The notes under the pieces are model-generated. The model was not told where the DNA came from. It ran no database searches and saw only the letters and a program-made list of their open reading frames with translations. This document shows, piece by piece, positions 41,043 through 49,733 of a stretch of 64,000 nucleotides of DNA. The translations under genes and the position numbers were made by a program. The stretch spans positions 1,860,001 to 1,924,000 of the forward strand of contig OZ257127.1 in the NCBI GenBank assembly GCA_965278965.1, written 5' to 3'. Each line of letters opens with the position of its first letter. The stretch's first letter is position 1. This DNA comes from UBA10649 sp965278965. GTDB taxonomy: Bacteria; Actinomycetota; Actinomycetes; S36-B12.

Positions 41043-42968
41043 ATGACGGTCGAGCCACTCGGGGAGGTCCAGCACTGGAGTTTCGATGGCCGAACCATCG
41101 GAGCCGACGATTCGGTGCTGGTGATCGCCGAGATCGGGCAGAACCACAACGGCAGCCTCGATCTCGCTCGGGAGCTAGTCGATGCCGCGCACGAGTCGGG
41201 TGCGCATGTCGCGAAGTTCCAGATGCGCCACCTTCCGACCCTCTACGGGACGGCCGAGGGGCGCGTTCTCGACATCGGAGCCCAGTACGTGCGGGACGTC
41301 GTCACCCAGTTCGAGCTATCCGTCGACGAGATCCTCGGCCTCATGGACTACGCGGTTCAGCGCGGAATGTCCGCCCTGTGCACTCCATTCGACATGACCA
41401 GTCTCGAAGTCCTCGTCGAGAACGGTTCGCCGGGCATCAAGCTCGCGAGCGCGGACTTCACCAACCACGTCCTGATCCGCGAAGCCGTGACGTCTGGGCT
41501 TCCGGTGCTTGCATCCACCGGTATGACCGCAGAGGGTGAGGTCGTCGGCGCGATCCGGCTGATCCGCGCGCTCGCCCAGCCGAACCAGGTCGCGCTCCTC
41601 CATTGCAACTCTGCCTACCCGGCGCCGAACTCCGACCTCAACCTTCGGTACATCGGGCGCCTGAGGCAGCTCTCCGGGATGGTCGTTGGATACTCCGGCC
41701 ATGAGCGCGGAATCGCACCTGCCGTCGTCGCGGTAGCCAGGGGCGCGCGGATCATCGAGAAGCACATCACGCTGGATCACGAGATGGAAGGCCCCGATCA
41801 CCGGGCGAGCCTGCTGCCCGGCGACTTCGCCGCCCTGTGCCGTGCCTTGACCGAAGCATCCGAGGCTCTCGGGTCTGGCGGGCCACGCGTCATGTCGCAG
41901 GGCGAGCGCATGAACCGATTGGCACTTGGCAAGTCCCTCGTAGCCACGCGCGACATCGACGAGGGCGAGATCATCGCCGAAGCGATGATCACGGCCCAGA
42001 GCCCGGGCGTCGGCCTGCCCCCGTATCGCATGGCTGATCTCGTCGGACACCCAACGCATCGGTTTATCGCTGCTGGCGAGGCGTTCGTACACGAGGACTT
42101 CTCAGGATGGGGCCCCTCGCATGTCGAGTTCTCCTTCGCCCGGCCGTGGGGGATCCCCGTCCGGTTCCACGACTACCAGCTCCTGCTCGAACGCATGCGG
42201 CCCGACTTCCTCGAGTTCCACCTAGGTCGCGACGACTTGGACTTCGAGTTCGGGCCTGACACGCCGGATCTAGGCGGGTTCGCGCTCAAGGTCCACAGTC
42301 CTGACGTGTTCGCCAACGACCACCTGCTCGACCTGGCCAACCACGACGCCACGTACGCAACTGCATCTACTCGCTGGCTCCAGCGCGTAGTCGATCGGAC
42401 GCGTGCGTGGGCATCGCGCTTCGCCTCAGACCCGACTCCGCTGATCATCGCCAGCGTCGGCGGATTCTCCCCCGACGTCCGCATGACCGCGGATGAACGG
42501 CTCAAGGCCTATGACCGGCTCGCAAAGAACCTCGAGCGCCTCGACCTCGAGGGGGTCGTCCTGTCGATGCAGACGCTTCCGCCTTTCCCGTGGTACTTCG
42601 GCGGTCAGCTGCACTGCAACCTGTTCGTCGATCCGGAGTCCACTCGAGCGTTCGCCGAGCGGGTCGGTCAGGGCATCTGCCTGGACATCAGCCACACGCA
42701 GATGAGCTGCACGTACCTCGGCGTCGAGCTCACCGATGCTGTCGCACAGCTCCTGCCGGTGGTCAACCACCTCCACATCTCCGACGCGACCGGGGTCAGC
42801 GGGGAAGGCGTCCAGATCGGCGAGGGCGACATCGACTTCGTGGAGTTCGCCGCACTGCTCAACGCCGACGCTCGCGGTGTCCCGTTCATCCCCGAGATCT
42901 GGCAGGGACACCTGAGCCGCGGCGCGGGCTTCGTCGAGGGTCTACGGCGCCTTGAGGCGTTCCTGTGA
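41043..42968 (+). CDS. NeuB-type synthase fused to SAF and xylose-isomerase-like TIM barrel
   Basis: 641 residues with three units. Residues about 25-285 form a NeuB TIM barrel (VIAEIGQNHNG at 27-37, then LCTPFD, GIKLASADFTNHV, STGMTAEGEV, HCNSAYPAP, IEKHITLD), the PEP-dependent synthase of nonulosonic acids. Residues about 295-352 form a SAF/antifreeze-like domain (GKSLVATRDIDEGEII). Residues about 365-640 form a second TIM barrel of the sugar-isomerase/AP-endonuclease-2 type with candidate metal ligands in LDISHTQ, HLHISDA and IPEIWQGH. The fusion suggests that two successive steps on one sugar are linked. The stop overlaps the FkbM start as GTGA. Confidence 0.85.
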   Translation: MTVEPLGEVQHWSFDGRTIGADDSVLVIAEIGQNHNGSLDLARELVDAAHESGAHVAKFQMRHLPTLYGTAEGRVLDIGAQYVRDVVTQFELSVDEILGLMDYAVQRGMSALCTPFDMTSLEVLVENGSPGIKLASADFTNHVLIREAVTSGLPVLASTGMTAEGEVVGAIRLIRALAQPNQVALLHCNSAYPAPNSDLNLRYIGRLRQLSGMVVGYSGHERGIAPAVVAVARGARIIEKHITLDHEMEGPDHRASLLPGDFAALCRALTEASEALGSGGPRVMSQGERMNRLALGKSLVATRDIDEGEIIAEAMITAQSPGVGLPPYRMADLVGHPTHRFIAAGEAFVHEDFSGWGPSHVEFSFARPWGIPVRFHDYQLLLERMRPDFLEFHLGRDDLDFEFGPDTPDLGGFALKVHSPDVFANDHLLDLANHDATYATASTRWLQRVVDRTRAWASRFASDPTPLIIASVGGFSPDVRMTADERLKAYDRLAKNLERLDLEGVVLSMQTLPPFPWYFGGQLHCNLFVDPESTRAFAERVGQGICLDISHTQMSCTYLGVELTDAVAQLLPVVNHLHISDATGVSGEGVQIGEGDIDFVEFAALLNADARGVPFIPEIWQGHLSRGAGFVEGLRRLEAFL

Positions 42969-44050
42969 CCGACCCGAGGTTCGCACCTGCCGAGATCCGG
43001 GCGGGCGACGACGTCCTCGTCTACGGGGCGGGCGGGTTCGGCCGATGGGTCAGCGATGAGCTCACTCGGCTCGGAGTCAACGTCCAGGCGGTCGTCGACC
43101 GCAACCCGGCCTCATGTGGATGGACCCCTGCGATCACCCTGACCGATGCCGCCGAGCGGCACTCCGGAACCCCGGTCGTGCTCGGCGTCTTCAGCCCGCA
43201 GCCGGATGTTGCGGCAATCGCCACGGAGCTTGAGTCTGCCGGCCTCGGCCCGGTGGTGAGCCCACCGCAGCTCTTCGCATGGCTGGGCGAGAACGGTGAA
43301 TCCGCTGATCGGTACTGGCTCACGACAGACACAGCCCTCTACCGCGCGGACGCAAACGCAATTGCTGCGGCCGCGCTGCTTATGTCGGATCACGAGAGCC
43401 GCGACGTCTTCCGAGGCCTCCTGGCCTACCGCGCGTCGGGCGATGTCGCTGTGTGTCCGCGGCCCCGACCTCTCGCCGAGCAGCACACTGGCCTCGACTT
43501 CGGGTTCCTGCCGACGCACGCAGGAGTCGTCGTCGACTGCGGCGCATACACGGGGGACACGTTCGCCAACTGGGAGGCGGCAGGGCTGCATCACGAGTTC
43601 GTGCTAGCGCTTGAGCCCGACGACTCGAACTTCGCCACGATGACGGCTACGGCGGCCAACAGCACGCTTCGCGTGATACCGATGCCTGCGGGCGTCGCCG
43701 AACACGCCGGTCGGTACCGCGTGGAGGGATCAGGCCCCAGTGCCGTGCTCGTCGCATCGGATGAGGGCCGGACCATTGCCGTCGCCCTCGACGAGGTCCT
43801 CGCGAGCGTTGACGTGTCGCTCATCAAGATGGACATCGAGGGAGGCGAGGCGGGAGCACTGCGCGGCGCCATCCGCACGCTTCGACGCAACCGCCCGCGC
43901 CTCGCCATCAGCGTCTACCACAAGCCCTGGCATCTATGGTCGATCGTGAACTGGCTCGCGACGGAGATCGGTGGCTACCGCTTCACTCTTCGGGTGTACG
44001 GCCACCAGGGCTACGACACGGTCCTCTACGCGGTCCCGTCCGACTCCTGA
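42965..44050 (+). CDS. FkbM family methyltransferase
   Basis: 361 residues. The C-terminal part is a SAM-dependent FkbM-type domain: VVDCGAYTGDTFANWE (SAM site), LALEPDDSNFATM, and LIKMDIEGGEAGALRGA, the signature acidic/glycine motif. The N-terminal about 120 residues (VLVYGAGGFGRWVSDEL) look like a nucleotide-binding fold often found at the front of sugar-modifying methyltransferases. It probably O-methylates a glycan or sugar nucleotide. It overlaps the convergent GT2 gene by 25 bases at its end. Confidence 0.85.
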   Translation: MTDPRFAPAEIRAGDDVLVYGAGGFGRWVSDELTRLGVNVQAVVDRNPASCGWTPAITLTDAAERHSGTPVVLGVFSPQPDVAAIATELESAGLGPVVSPPQLFAWLGENGESADRYWLTTDTALYRADANAIAAAALLMSDHESRDVFRGLLAYRASGDVAVCPRPRPLAEQHTGLDFGFLPTHAGVVVDCGAYTGDTFANWEAAGLHHEFVLALEPDDSNFATMTATAANSTLRVIPMPAGVAEHAGRYRVEGSGPSAVLVASDEGRTIAVALDEVLASVDVSLIKMDIEGGEAGALRGAIRTLRRNRPRLAISVYHKPWHLWSIVNWLATEIGGYRFTLRVYGHQGYDTVLYAVPSDS

Positions 44051-44982
44051 CCGGCCGGACCTGCCTGCGGCTTGCGGATGAAGTGCGGGCGCGGACGAAC
44101 CTCGCGGTAGATGAGTGCGATGTACTCCGAGACCAGCCCCAGAAAGACCATCGTGAGCCCGAAGAAGAGGATCTGCAGGCCGACGATCGTGCCGAAGCCA
44201 GCGAACGGCACTCCGCTCGTGAAGGCCCCGACGGTCAGCACGACGAGCGCGATGAGGCTCAGCCCGCTCAGAACCACGCCGGTCCACGTGATGAAACGAA
44301 GTGGTTTCGTCGACTGCGCCAGGATGCCCAACGACGCGAACACCGCAGCGCTGCGGAGTCGGAACTTCGTCTCGCCCGCGAAGCGCTCGCCGCGCGAGAA
44401 CGGCACGGCAGCACTCGGGAAGCCGGCCCACGTCACAAGTCCACGCAAGAACAGATTCTGCTCCTGGATGCCGTTCAAGAGTGTGTACAGGTGGCGATCA
44501 AGGAGCCTAAAGTCGCTGGCGTTCTTCACGATCGAACCATCGGAGGCCCACGCAGCCACGCGGTAGTAGCCGCCCGTGAGCACACGGCGCCAGACTGGCT
44601 GACGGGCTCTGCTGGCAACGCTCGCGTAGACGTAGAGCGCACCGCCCTCCCATGCGCGCAGCATCTCGGGGATGAGCTCCGGCGGGTCCTCCAGGTCTGC
44701 CTGCATCGTCACGGCGGCGTCCGCTTGAGTCGTCGCGAGGCCCGCGAGAATGCCTCCCTCGGTTCCGAAGTTCCGGATCAGCGGAATCGGCACGAACCGC
44801 GGGTCACGGGACGCGATCGCATCGATGATCTCCGCTGACCTGTCCGTCGAGCCGTTCTCGACGAGAAGCACCTGCCAGTCATAGCCAGGGTTGTCGTTCA
44901 TCAGCAGGGTCATCCGGCGTTCGAGCTCCGGCAGGCAGTCCTCTTCGTTATATACCGGGATCACCACGTCGACCGAGCGCAT
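44026..44982 (-). CDS. DPM/GtrB-like GT2 with two C-terminal helices
   Basis: 318 residues. VDVVIPVYNEEDCLPEL and VLLVENGSTDRSAEII, LIRNFGTEGGILAGLATT, TMQADLEDPPELI (DxD-like), NASDFRLLDRHL and ERFAGETKFRLRS make it a polyprenyl-phosphate glycosyltransferase of the DPM/GtrB class, with membrane helices at about 231-255 and 264-290. It would charge undecaprenyl or decaprenyl phosphate with the sugar of this cassette. Start overlaps the upstream methyltransferase stop (TGATG). Lower G+C than the genome average here (44281-44340 is 58%). Confidence 0.87.
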   Translation of the reverse strand: MRSVDVVIPVYNEEDCLPELERRMTLLMNDNPGYDWQVLLVENGSTDRSAEIIDAIASRDPRFVPIPLIRNFGTEGGILAGLATTQADAAVTMQADLEDPPELIPEMLRAWEGGALYVYASVASRARQPVWRRVLTGGYYRVAAWASDGSIVKNASDFRLLDRHLYTLLNGIQEQNLFLRGLVTWAGFPSAAVPFSRGERFAGETKFRLRSAAVFASLGILAQSTKPLRFITWTGVVLSGLSLIALVVLTVGAFTSGVPFAGFGTIVGLQILFFGLTMVFLGLVSEYIALIYREVRPRPHFIRKPQAGPAGQESDGTA

Positions 44983-45980
44983 CAGGACCTCTCCACGGAC
45001 GACCGGATCTGCGAGCGCAACAGGCCCCTGAGGACCCTACTGAAGCCGAGTCGACCACCCTCAAGAAGACGCGAGGGCATGGCGTACTCGTCAAGGAGCA
45101 GGACATCCCAACCCAGCCGCTGCGACAGTGCCGCCACGCCGGCCGTGGTGAAGAAGTTGATGTGCTCGGACTGTCTGAGTGGCATTAGGGCGAACTCCCG
45201 GCTCCGTCGCGCTCGCGTCCGGGCGTCCAGCCGATCGAGTGCCGCCCAAGCCGGTCTCCAGCGGCTCGCGAGCCCACCAGCCGCGAGCGCGGTCTTCGGG
45301 TAGCGACGGCTCGCCGGATCGGGGACGCCGGCCGGTACCTCGACGTAGACGAGGACTGAGCGATCCGGGGCCAAGTCGTCGCTGGCCGTGCTGAGGAACG
45401 TGGTCGGATCGGGAAGGTGCTCCAAGAGCCCGCACACCATCAGCAGGTCGGCTGAGACGGCGCGTGCCTCAGCGACCGTCTCAACCGGCGTCACACCGTC
45501 GACAGGAGCCTTCCCCGAGACCTCCATGACGAACCGGCGAGGGAACACGGCGGGGATGAACTGTCCGCGATCCCCGCCGATGTCGATTACCGCACCTATC
45601 CGCCTCGACTCGTCGGGGACGGTCCCGTTGAGCGCCTCGACAAGCATTGCCTGTCTCGCGCCGACGACCTCCGTGCTCGCACCGAGGTCGTCGTTGAGAG
45701 CGGGTCCATACGACGGCTCCCACGAGTGGCGGAGTGCGAAGTAGTCGGCGCCACGATAGTCGGTGTACAGCGCGTCGAGCTCACGGTCCGAGTATCGGTA
45801 GGAGAAGGCTCCTGTCCCGCATCCGCTGCACACGAGGTACTCCGACCTGTCCGCAGACGCACTGATTCGTACACGCACCCACGGGCTCATGATCGCGCTG
45901 CCCTCGTGTGACATGGGTCTTCCGCAGGCCGGGCATGCAAGCCCCGCAAGCTCCCCCGATGCGGCTCGATTGAAGGTCAT
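44982..45980 (-). CDS. Class I SAM-dependent methyltransferase with N-terminal zinc ribbon
   Basis: 332 residues. An N-terminal zinc-ribbon-like region (CPACGRP, then CSGCG) precedes a SAM-binding fold with VIDIGGDRGQF and VCGLLEHLPDP. This pattern is seen in sugar C- and O-methyltransferases of deoxysugar clusters. The C-terminal part contains QSEHINFFTT. The stop overlaps the GT2 start and its start overlaps the ThDP enzyme stop (ATGA), so the three form one coupled unit. Substrate unknown. Confidence 0.8.
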   Translation of the reverse strand: MTFNRAASGELAGLACPACGRPMSHEGSAIMSPWVRVRISASADRSEYLVCSGCGTGAFSYRYSDRELDALYTDYRGADYFALRHSWEPSYGPALNDDLGASTEVVGARQAMLVEALNGTVPDESRRIGAVIDIGGDRGQFIPAVFPRRFVMEVSGKAPVDGVTPVETVAEARAVSADLLMVCGLLEHLPDPTTFLSTASDDLAPDRSVLVYVEVPAGVPDPASRRYPKTALAAGGLASRWRPAWAALDRLDARTRARRSREFALMPLRQSEHINFFTTAGVAALSQRLGWDVLLLDEYAMPSRLLEGGRLGFSRVLRGLLRSQIRSSVERS

Positions 45981-47779
45981 GCGGAGGCGTGCATCTCCTC
46001 AAGCCCCGGCCACATGTCATCGAGTGAACTCGTGACAGGGCGCCCATCCTCAAGGATCCTGGTGGTGACGCGCGGGTATGCGACTTCCCCGTGCCGAAGC
46101 CGCACGTGGATCAGGACGGGGTGCGTAGCGGTCGATGCCTCTTCGACGGCATGGGCGAGCCCAGCGGCATCATCAACGACGGTCACGGCCCAGCCGCTGA
46201 CCGCCGCCAACTCTGGGATCGGGGGCATCGGAAGGTCGCTTGCGATGTCGAACCCGAGTCTGGAATCCACCATTCTCAGCTGCGACATGCGGATAGACAT
46301 GTAGCCGCCGTTGTCGAGCAGCACGAAGCGGATCGGAAGCTGCCGAGCGCCGATGGCCGCGAGGTCGTGGAGCGACATCGCGGCACTGCCGTCGCCCTCG
46401 ACGCTCCAGACCGGTCGCTCCCCCGACGCGTAGTACGCACCGACTGCTCCCGCCAGCCCGAAGCCCATAGATCCAAGTGCGGCGCTGCAGTAGGCCCGCT
46501 GACCCGATGAGACGCGGAACGCCTGCAGGAAGATCTCGATGCCCTGTCCCGAACTCCCGACGACGACCACGGCATCCGGAGGTAGCCGTTCGCTGAGGAC
46601 GTCGCTCACCTCGTACATGCTCAGATCAGGGCCCGCCTCAAGGCCAGAGGTCGGCACGCCGTACCTCTTACGCAGCAAGCCGACTTCTCCGACCCAATCG
46701 GCTCTGCCCTGGACGTCAGTCGCGACGGCATCGCTCAGCGCCGAGACCGCCTGTCCAACGTCGGCCACGAGTGTGCGCACCCGCGGAACGACCCACTTGC
46801 CCGCCTCGTCCGGGTCGATCTCGACGCGGAAGACGGAGGCCGCCGGAGCGAGGTTGTCCAGCCGGTAGCCGACCTGCGCGTGATCGAGGCGCGCCCCGAG
46901 AACGAGCAATAGATCGCAGCGCTGCTGCACGAGGTTGGCGCTCCACGGCGCCAGGGCACCTGGCCGGCCGGCGAGGAGCGGGTCGTCCTCGTCGAGGAAG
47001 TCGATCATCTTCCACGTCACGAGCGCAGGCACACTCAGGCTTCGGAGCAGGTCGCGAAGCTGCTCCTCCGAACGCGCGAGGCGAACTCCGTTTCCCACCA
47101 GGACCGCTGGCCTCTCGGCCGTCTCAAGCGCGGCCGCGATGTCCCGCGCGAAGTCAGCCACGTCGGCCGGGACGTCCTGAGCTGCCACGCGCTGGGTCTC
47201 GCGGCCCGGATCGCCCGACGGGATCTGAGCATTCTGGACGTCGAGCGGAACCTCGACCCAGACCGGCCCCGGTCGACCCGTCGTCGCCAGTTGGATCGCG
47301 GCGCGGATGTCGTCGACGGCGGTCCCCGGATCGCGGATCGTGATGCACCCGTTTGTGATCGGACGCGCGATCTCGGTCATCGGAAGGTGCTGAAACCCGA
47401 ACTGCCGACCCCGCGGCGTCCCGTCGAGGTCGTCGCGCTTCACCTGTCCAGCCAGCACCACCATCGCCGTCGAGTCGGTGAAGGCTGCCGCGACAGCGGT
47501 CAAGATGTTTGTCGACCCGGGACCGGAGGTCACCACGGCGACGCTCAGGCGCCCCCCGAACTGGCAGTAGCTCTCAGCCGCTATTCCGGCACTGCCTTCG
47601 TGCAGCATCGGCACCGCCGCAACCGCCGGCTCTGCCGCAAGCGCATCTACGATGTACGTCGACGCGCCGCCCGGTAGGACGAACGCATGCCTGACACCCG
47701 CACCCACGAGCTCATCCACGATCGCCTGGGCCACAGTCCGGGTGCTCACGGCACGAAAGGCTATGCCATGAGCGGTCAC
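45977..47779 (-). CDS. Thiamine-diphosphate-dependent enzyme, acetolactate-synthase-like (possible YerE-type)
   Basis: 600 residues with the full three-domain layout: N-terminal domain with the catalytic Glu in MLHEGSAGIAAESY, a central Rossmann-like domain and a C-terminal ThDP domain with EGDGSAAMS and LLDNGGYMSIRM (GDG to N motif). It is closest in style to acetolactate synthase and benzoylformate decarboxylase. In a CDP-dideoxysugar locus the known analogue is YerE, which adds a two-carbon unit from pyruvate to a 4-keto sugar, so a branched-chain sugar is possible. The GTG at 47779 is uncertain; an internal GTG at 47749 also fits. Confidence 0.85.
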   Translation of the reverse strand: MTAHGIAFRAVSTRTVAQAIVDELVGAGVRHAFVLPGGASTYIVDALAAEPAVAAVPMLHEGSAGIAAESYCQFGGRLSVAVVTSGPGSTNILTAVAAAFTDSTAMVVLAGQVKRDDLDGTPRGRQFGFQHLPMTEIARPITNGCITIRDPGTAVDDIRAAIQLATTGRPGPVWVEVPLDVQNAQIPSGDPGRETQRVAAQDVPADVADFARDIAAALETAERPAVLVGNGVRLARSEEQLRDLLRSLSVPALVTWKMIDFLDEDDPLLAGRPGALAPWSANLVQQRCDLLLVLGARLDHAQVGYRLDNLAPAASVFRVEIDPDEAGKWVVPRVRTLVADVGQAVSALSDAVATDVQGRADWVGEVGLLRKRYGVPTSGLEAGPDLSMYEVSDVLSERLPPDAVVVVGSSGQGIEIFLQAFRVSSGQRAYCSAALGSMGFGLAGAVGAYYASGERPVWSVEGDGSAAMSLHDLAAIGARQLPIRFVLLDNGGYMSIRMSQLRMVDSRLGFDIASDLPMPPIPELAAVSGWAVTVVDDAAGLAHAVEEASTATHPVLIHVRLRHGEVAYPRVTTRILEDGRPVTSSLDDMWPGLEEMHASA

Positions 47780-47835
47780 TCTCCCGGCTGCCGCGAACGC
47801 ACGTCCGGCGGCAGCACCAGGCCGCGGAACAACTC

Positions 47836-48828
47836 ATGACTACGTACGACCGAACGGGCTGGCATGTGGTCGTCGGGCTCGGTTCGGCCGGCGCCCGGCA
47901 TCTGGAGATCCTCCGCGAGCTTGGCATCCCGAACATCGCTGTCGTCCGATCCCACGCGGGCCCTTCGTCGCGACCGACGCCGACGGGCGTCCGCGAGTTT
48001 CGGCTCCTCGACGAGGCTCTGAGCTTGGGGCCTGTGGCCGTGGTGATCGCGACACCGACATCGATGCACGCGACCCAGAGCGTCGCCGCGCTCGACGCCG
48101 GCGCTTCTGTTCTCGTCGAGAAGCCCGTCGCCACAACCTTCGCCAACACGCAGCAGGTCGTCGACGCCGCGACTCGCAACGCGAGGACTGTCGTCGCGGG
48201 CTACCACCTGCGAGCGCACCCGGCGTACAAGTGGCTCGCGGACCTCGCTCAGAGCGGGTCGCTGGGGCGGCCCCTGGTCCTGCAGGCCACGTGGGGGGAG
48301 TACCTACCGGATTGGCACCCTGGCGAGGACTACCGCCAGGGCTACGCAGCACGAGCCGACCAGGGCGGCGGCCCTCTACTGACGCTCAGCCACGTCGTCG
48401 ACTACACCGTTGCCGTGCTTGGGTCCGTCACCGCAGCAGCAGCGCTTGAGCGAAACGTGTCGAGCCTTGACCTCGAGGTCGCGGACGCCGCGACAGTCAC
48501 GTTCGCCCATGAGTCGGGCGCGCTCAGCAGTATCGAGGTCGACTTCGTCACGCGCCCGCCGGCCCATCGGGTAGAGCTGCGGTTCGAGCAGGGCTCCATC
48601 CAGTGGGACGTACTCGCGAGGACACTCACTGTCGAGACGGCGGATGGCGAAGGCTCGGGGGTCTGCCCGCCGGACATCTCAGCGTTCACCCGTGACGACT
48701 GCTTCGTCGAGCAGATGAGCTCTTTCTTGACTGGGCTCGAGTCCGGAACAGCGCCGGACCTCGACCATGAGCTCGCCGTCGCACGCGCCGTGCAGTCGGC
48801 AATGGAGTCCTCCGCCCTCAGCGCGTGA
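47836..48828 (+). CDS. Gfo/Idh/MocA family oxidoreductase
   Basis: 330-residue NAD(P)-dependent sugar oxidoreductase. N-terminal Rossmann motif VVVGLGSAGARHL, AVVIATPTSMHA, and LVEKPVATTFAN with the family EKP motif; the C-terminal domain has HVVDYTVAVLG, the catalytic His region. GYHLRAHPAYKWL resembles PtmF-type members found with NeuB-like genes. It is divergent from the ThDP enzyme, the 56-base gap holding both promoters, and ends 15 bases before the convergent rfbF. Confidence 0.85.
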   Translation: MTTYDRTGWHVVVGLGSAGARHLEILRELGIPNIAVVRSHAGPSSRPTPTGVREFRLLDEALSLGPVAVVIATPTSMHATQSVAALDAGASVLVEKPVATTFANTQQVVDAATRNARTVVAGYHLRAHPAYKWLADLAQSGSLGRPLVLQATWGEYLPDWHPGEDYRQGYAARADQGGGPLLTLSHVVDYTVAVLGSVTAAAALERNVSSLDLEVADAATVTFAHESGALSSIEVDFVTRPPAHRVELRFEQGSIQWDVLARTLTVETADGEGSGVCPPDISAFTRDDCFVEQMSSFLTGLESGTAPDLDHELAVARAVQSAMESSALSA

Positions 48829-48843
48829 AGGAGGCCTCGTCCG

Positions 48844-49614
48844 TCACCACTGCTTCCACGGCGCCTCGCCGCTGGACCACAGGTCGTTGAGCAGCTTCGA
48901 CTCGCGGAAAGTGTCCATCGGCTGCCAGAAGCCCGTGTGCCGGTAGGCACCGAGCTGGCCGGCCTCCGCGAGGTCGACCAGCGGCCCCTGCTCCAGCACG
49001 CACTCGTCGTCGAAGTACTTCAGCGCCTCGGGCTCGAGGATCATGAAGCCGATGTTGATCCAGCCGTCCATCTGCGGCTTCTCCCGGAAGCGCGTGACCT
49101 CACCGGACGTGGCGACATCCATCACGCCGAAGCGGCTCGTCGGCTGAACGGTGGTGACCGTGCCGAGCAGCCCCGACTCGGCGTGGAACGCCCGGAGCGC
49201 GTCGATGTCGACGTCCGCCAGGCCGTCGCCGTAGGTCACGAGGAACGGCTCGTCGTCGAGGAACTTCGACGCCCGGAACACGCGGCCGCCCGTCTGGGTC
49301 TCGTCGCCGGTGAACGCAACCGTGACCTTCCAGTCCGACTCGTCGTGCGCACCGTGGACCTGCAGCGAGTTGCGGTCGCCGAGGGTGACCGTGAAGTCGT
49401 TGGTCTGCACCTCGTAGTTGAGGAAGTAGTCCTTGATCATCGCGCTCTTGTAGCCGGTCGCGACGACGAACTCGGTGATGCCGTACTGGGACAGGTTCTT
49501 CATGATGTGCCACAGGATCGGTCGGCCGCCGACCTCGACCATCGGCTTGGGACGGAACTCCGTCTCCTCGCGCAGGCGCGTGCCGAGCCCGCCGGCGAGC
49601 AGGATCGCCTTCAC
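48844..49614 (-). CDS. rfbF: Glucose-1-phosphate cytidylyltransferase
   Basis: Makes CDP-glucose from CTP and glucose-1-phosphate, the first step to CDP-3,6-dideoxyhexoses. The N-terminal LLAGGLGTRLREETEFRP and KPMVEVGGRPILWHIM are the nucleotide-binding signature; VTYGDGLADVD, RFGVMDV and EKPQMDGWINIGFM are the RfbF/DdhA-specific segments. 256 residues, normal. High G+C and a standard ATG. It is separated by about 6 kb from rfbH and rfbG, its pathway partners. Confidence 0.95.
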   Translation of the reverse strand: MKAILLAGGLGTRLREETEFRPKPMVEVGGRPILWHIMKNLSQYGITEFVVATGYKSAMIKDYFLNYEVQTNDFTVTLGDRNSLQVHGAHDESDWKVTVAFTGDETQTGGRVFRASKFLDDEPFLVTYGDGLADVDIDALRAFHAESGLLGTVTTVQPTSRFGVMDVATSGEVTRFREKPQMDGWINIGFMILEPEALKYFDDECVLEQGPLVDLAEAGQLGAYRHTGFWQPMDTFRESKLLNDLWSSGEAPWKQW

Positions 49615-49713
49615 GTACGCCCCTCCCGTTTCAGTCGGCTCACCCTACCGACGGCCAGGCCTCCCGCCCGGGACCCGCGCAGGCGACAGAAAGACCGTCC
49701 CGACTGCAAGAGG

Positions 49714-49733
49714 GTGCACGTATCGTCGTACAC
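49714..49733. promoter_or_regulatory. Dyad abutting the HNH gene start codon
   Basis: GTGCACGTATCGTCGTACAC is a near-perfect inverted repeat (GTG-x-ACG ... CGT-x-CAC) ending one base before the ATG at 49734. No good Shine-Dalgarno lies at normal spacing, so translation may be leaderless and the dyad could be an operator over the promoter or start. The role is inferred. Confidence 0.45.

Noticed and set aside
41043..42968. Sialic acid (Neu5Ac) pathway
   Set aside because: NeuB-like synthase alone is not enough: no NeuA-type CMP-synthetase, NeuC epimerase or sialyltransferase is in the window.
45977..47779. Housekeeping acetolactate synthase ilvB
   Set aside because: No ilvN, ilvC or leu genes are near, and the operon partners are sugar-modifying enzymes.
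35934..48843. Genomic island with att sites
   Set aside because: Composition is suggestive but I found no integrase, tRNA target or flanking direct repeats, so no island boundaries are annotated.
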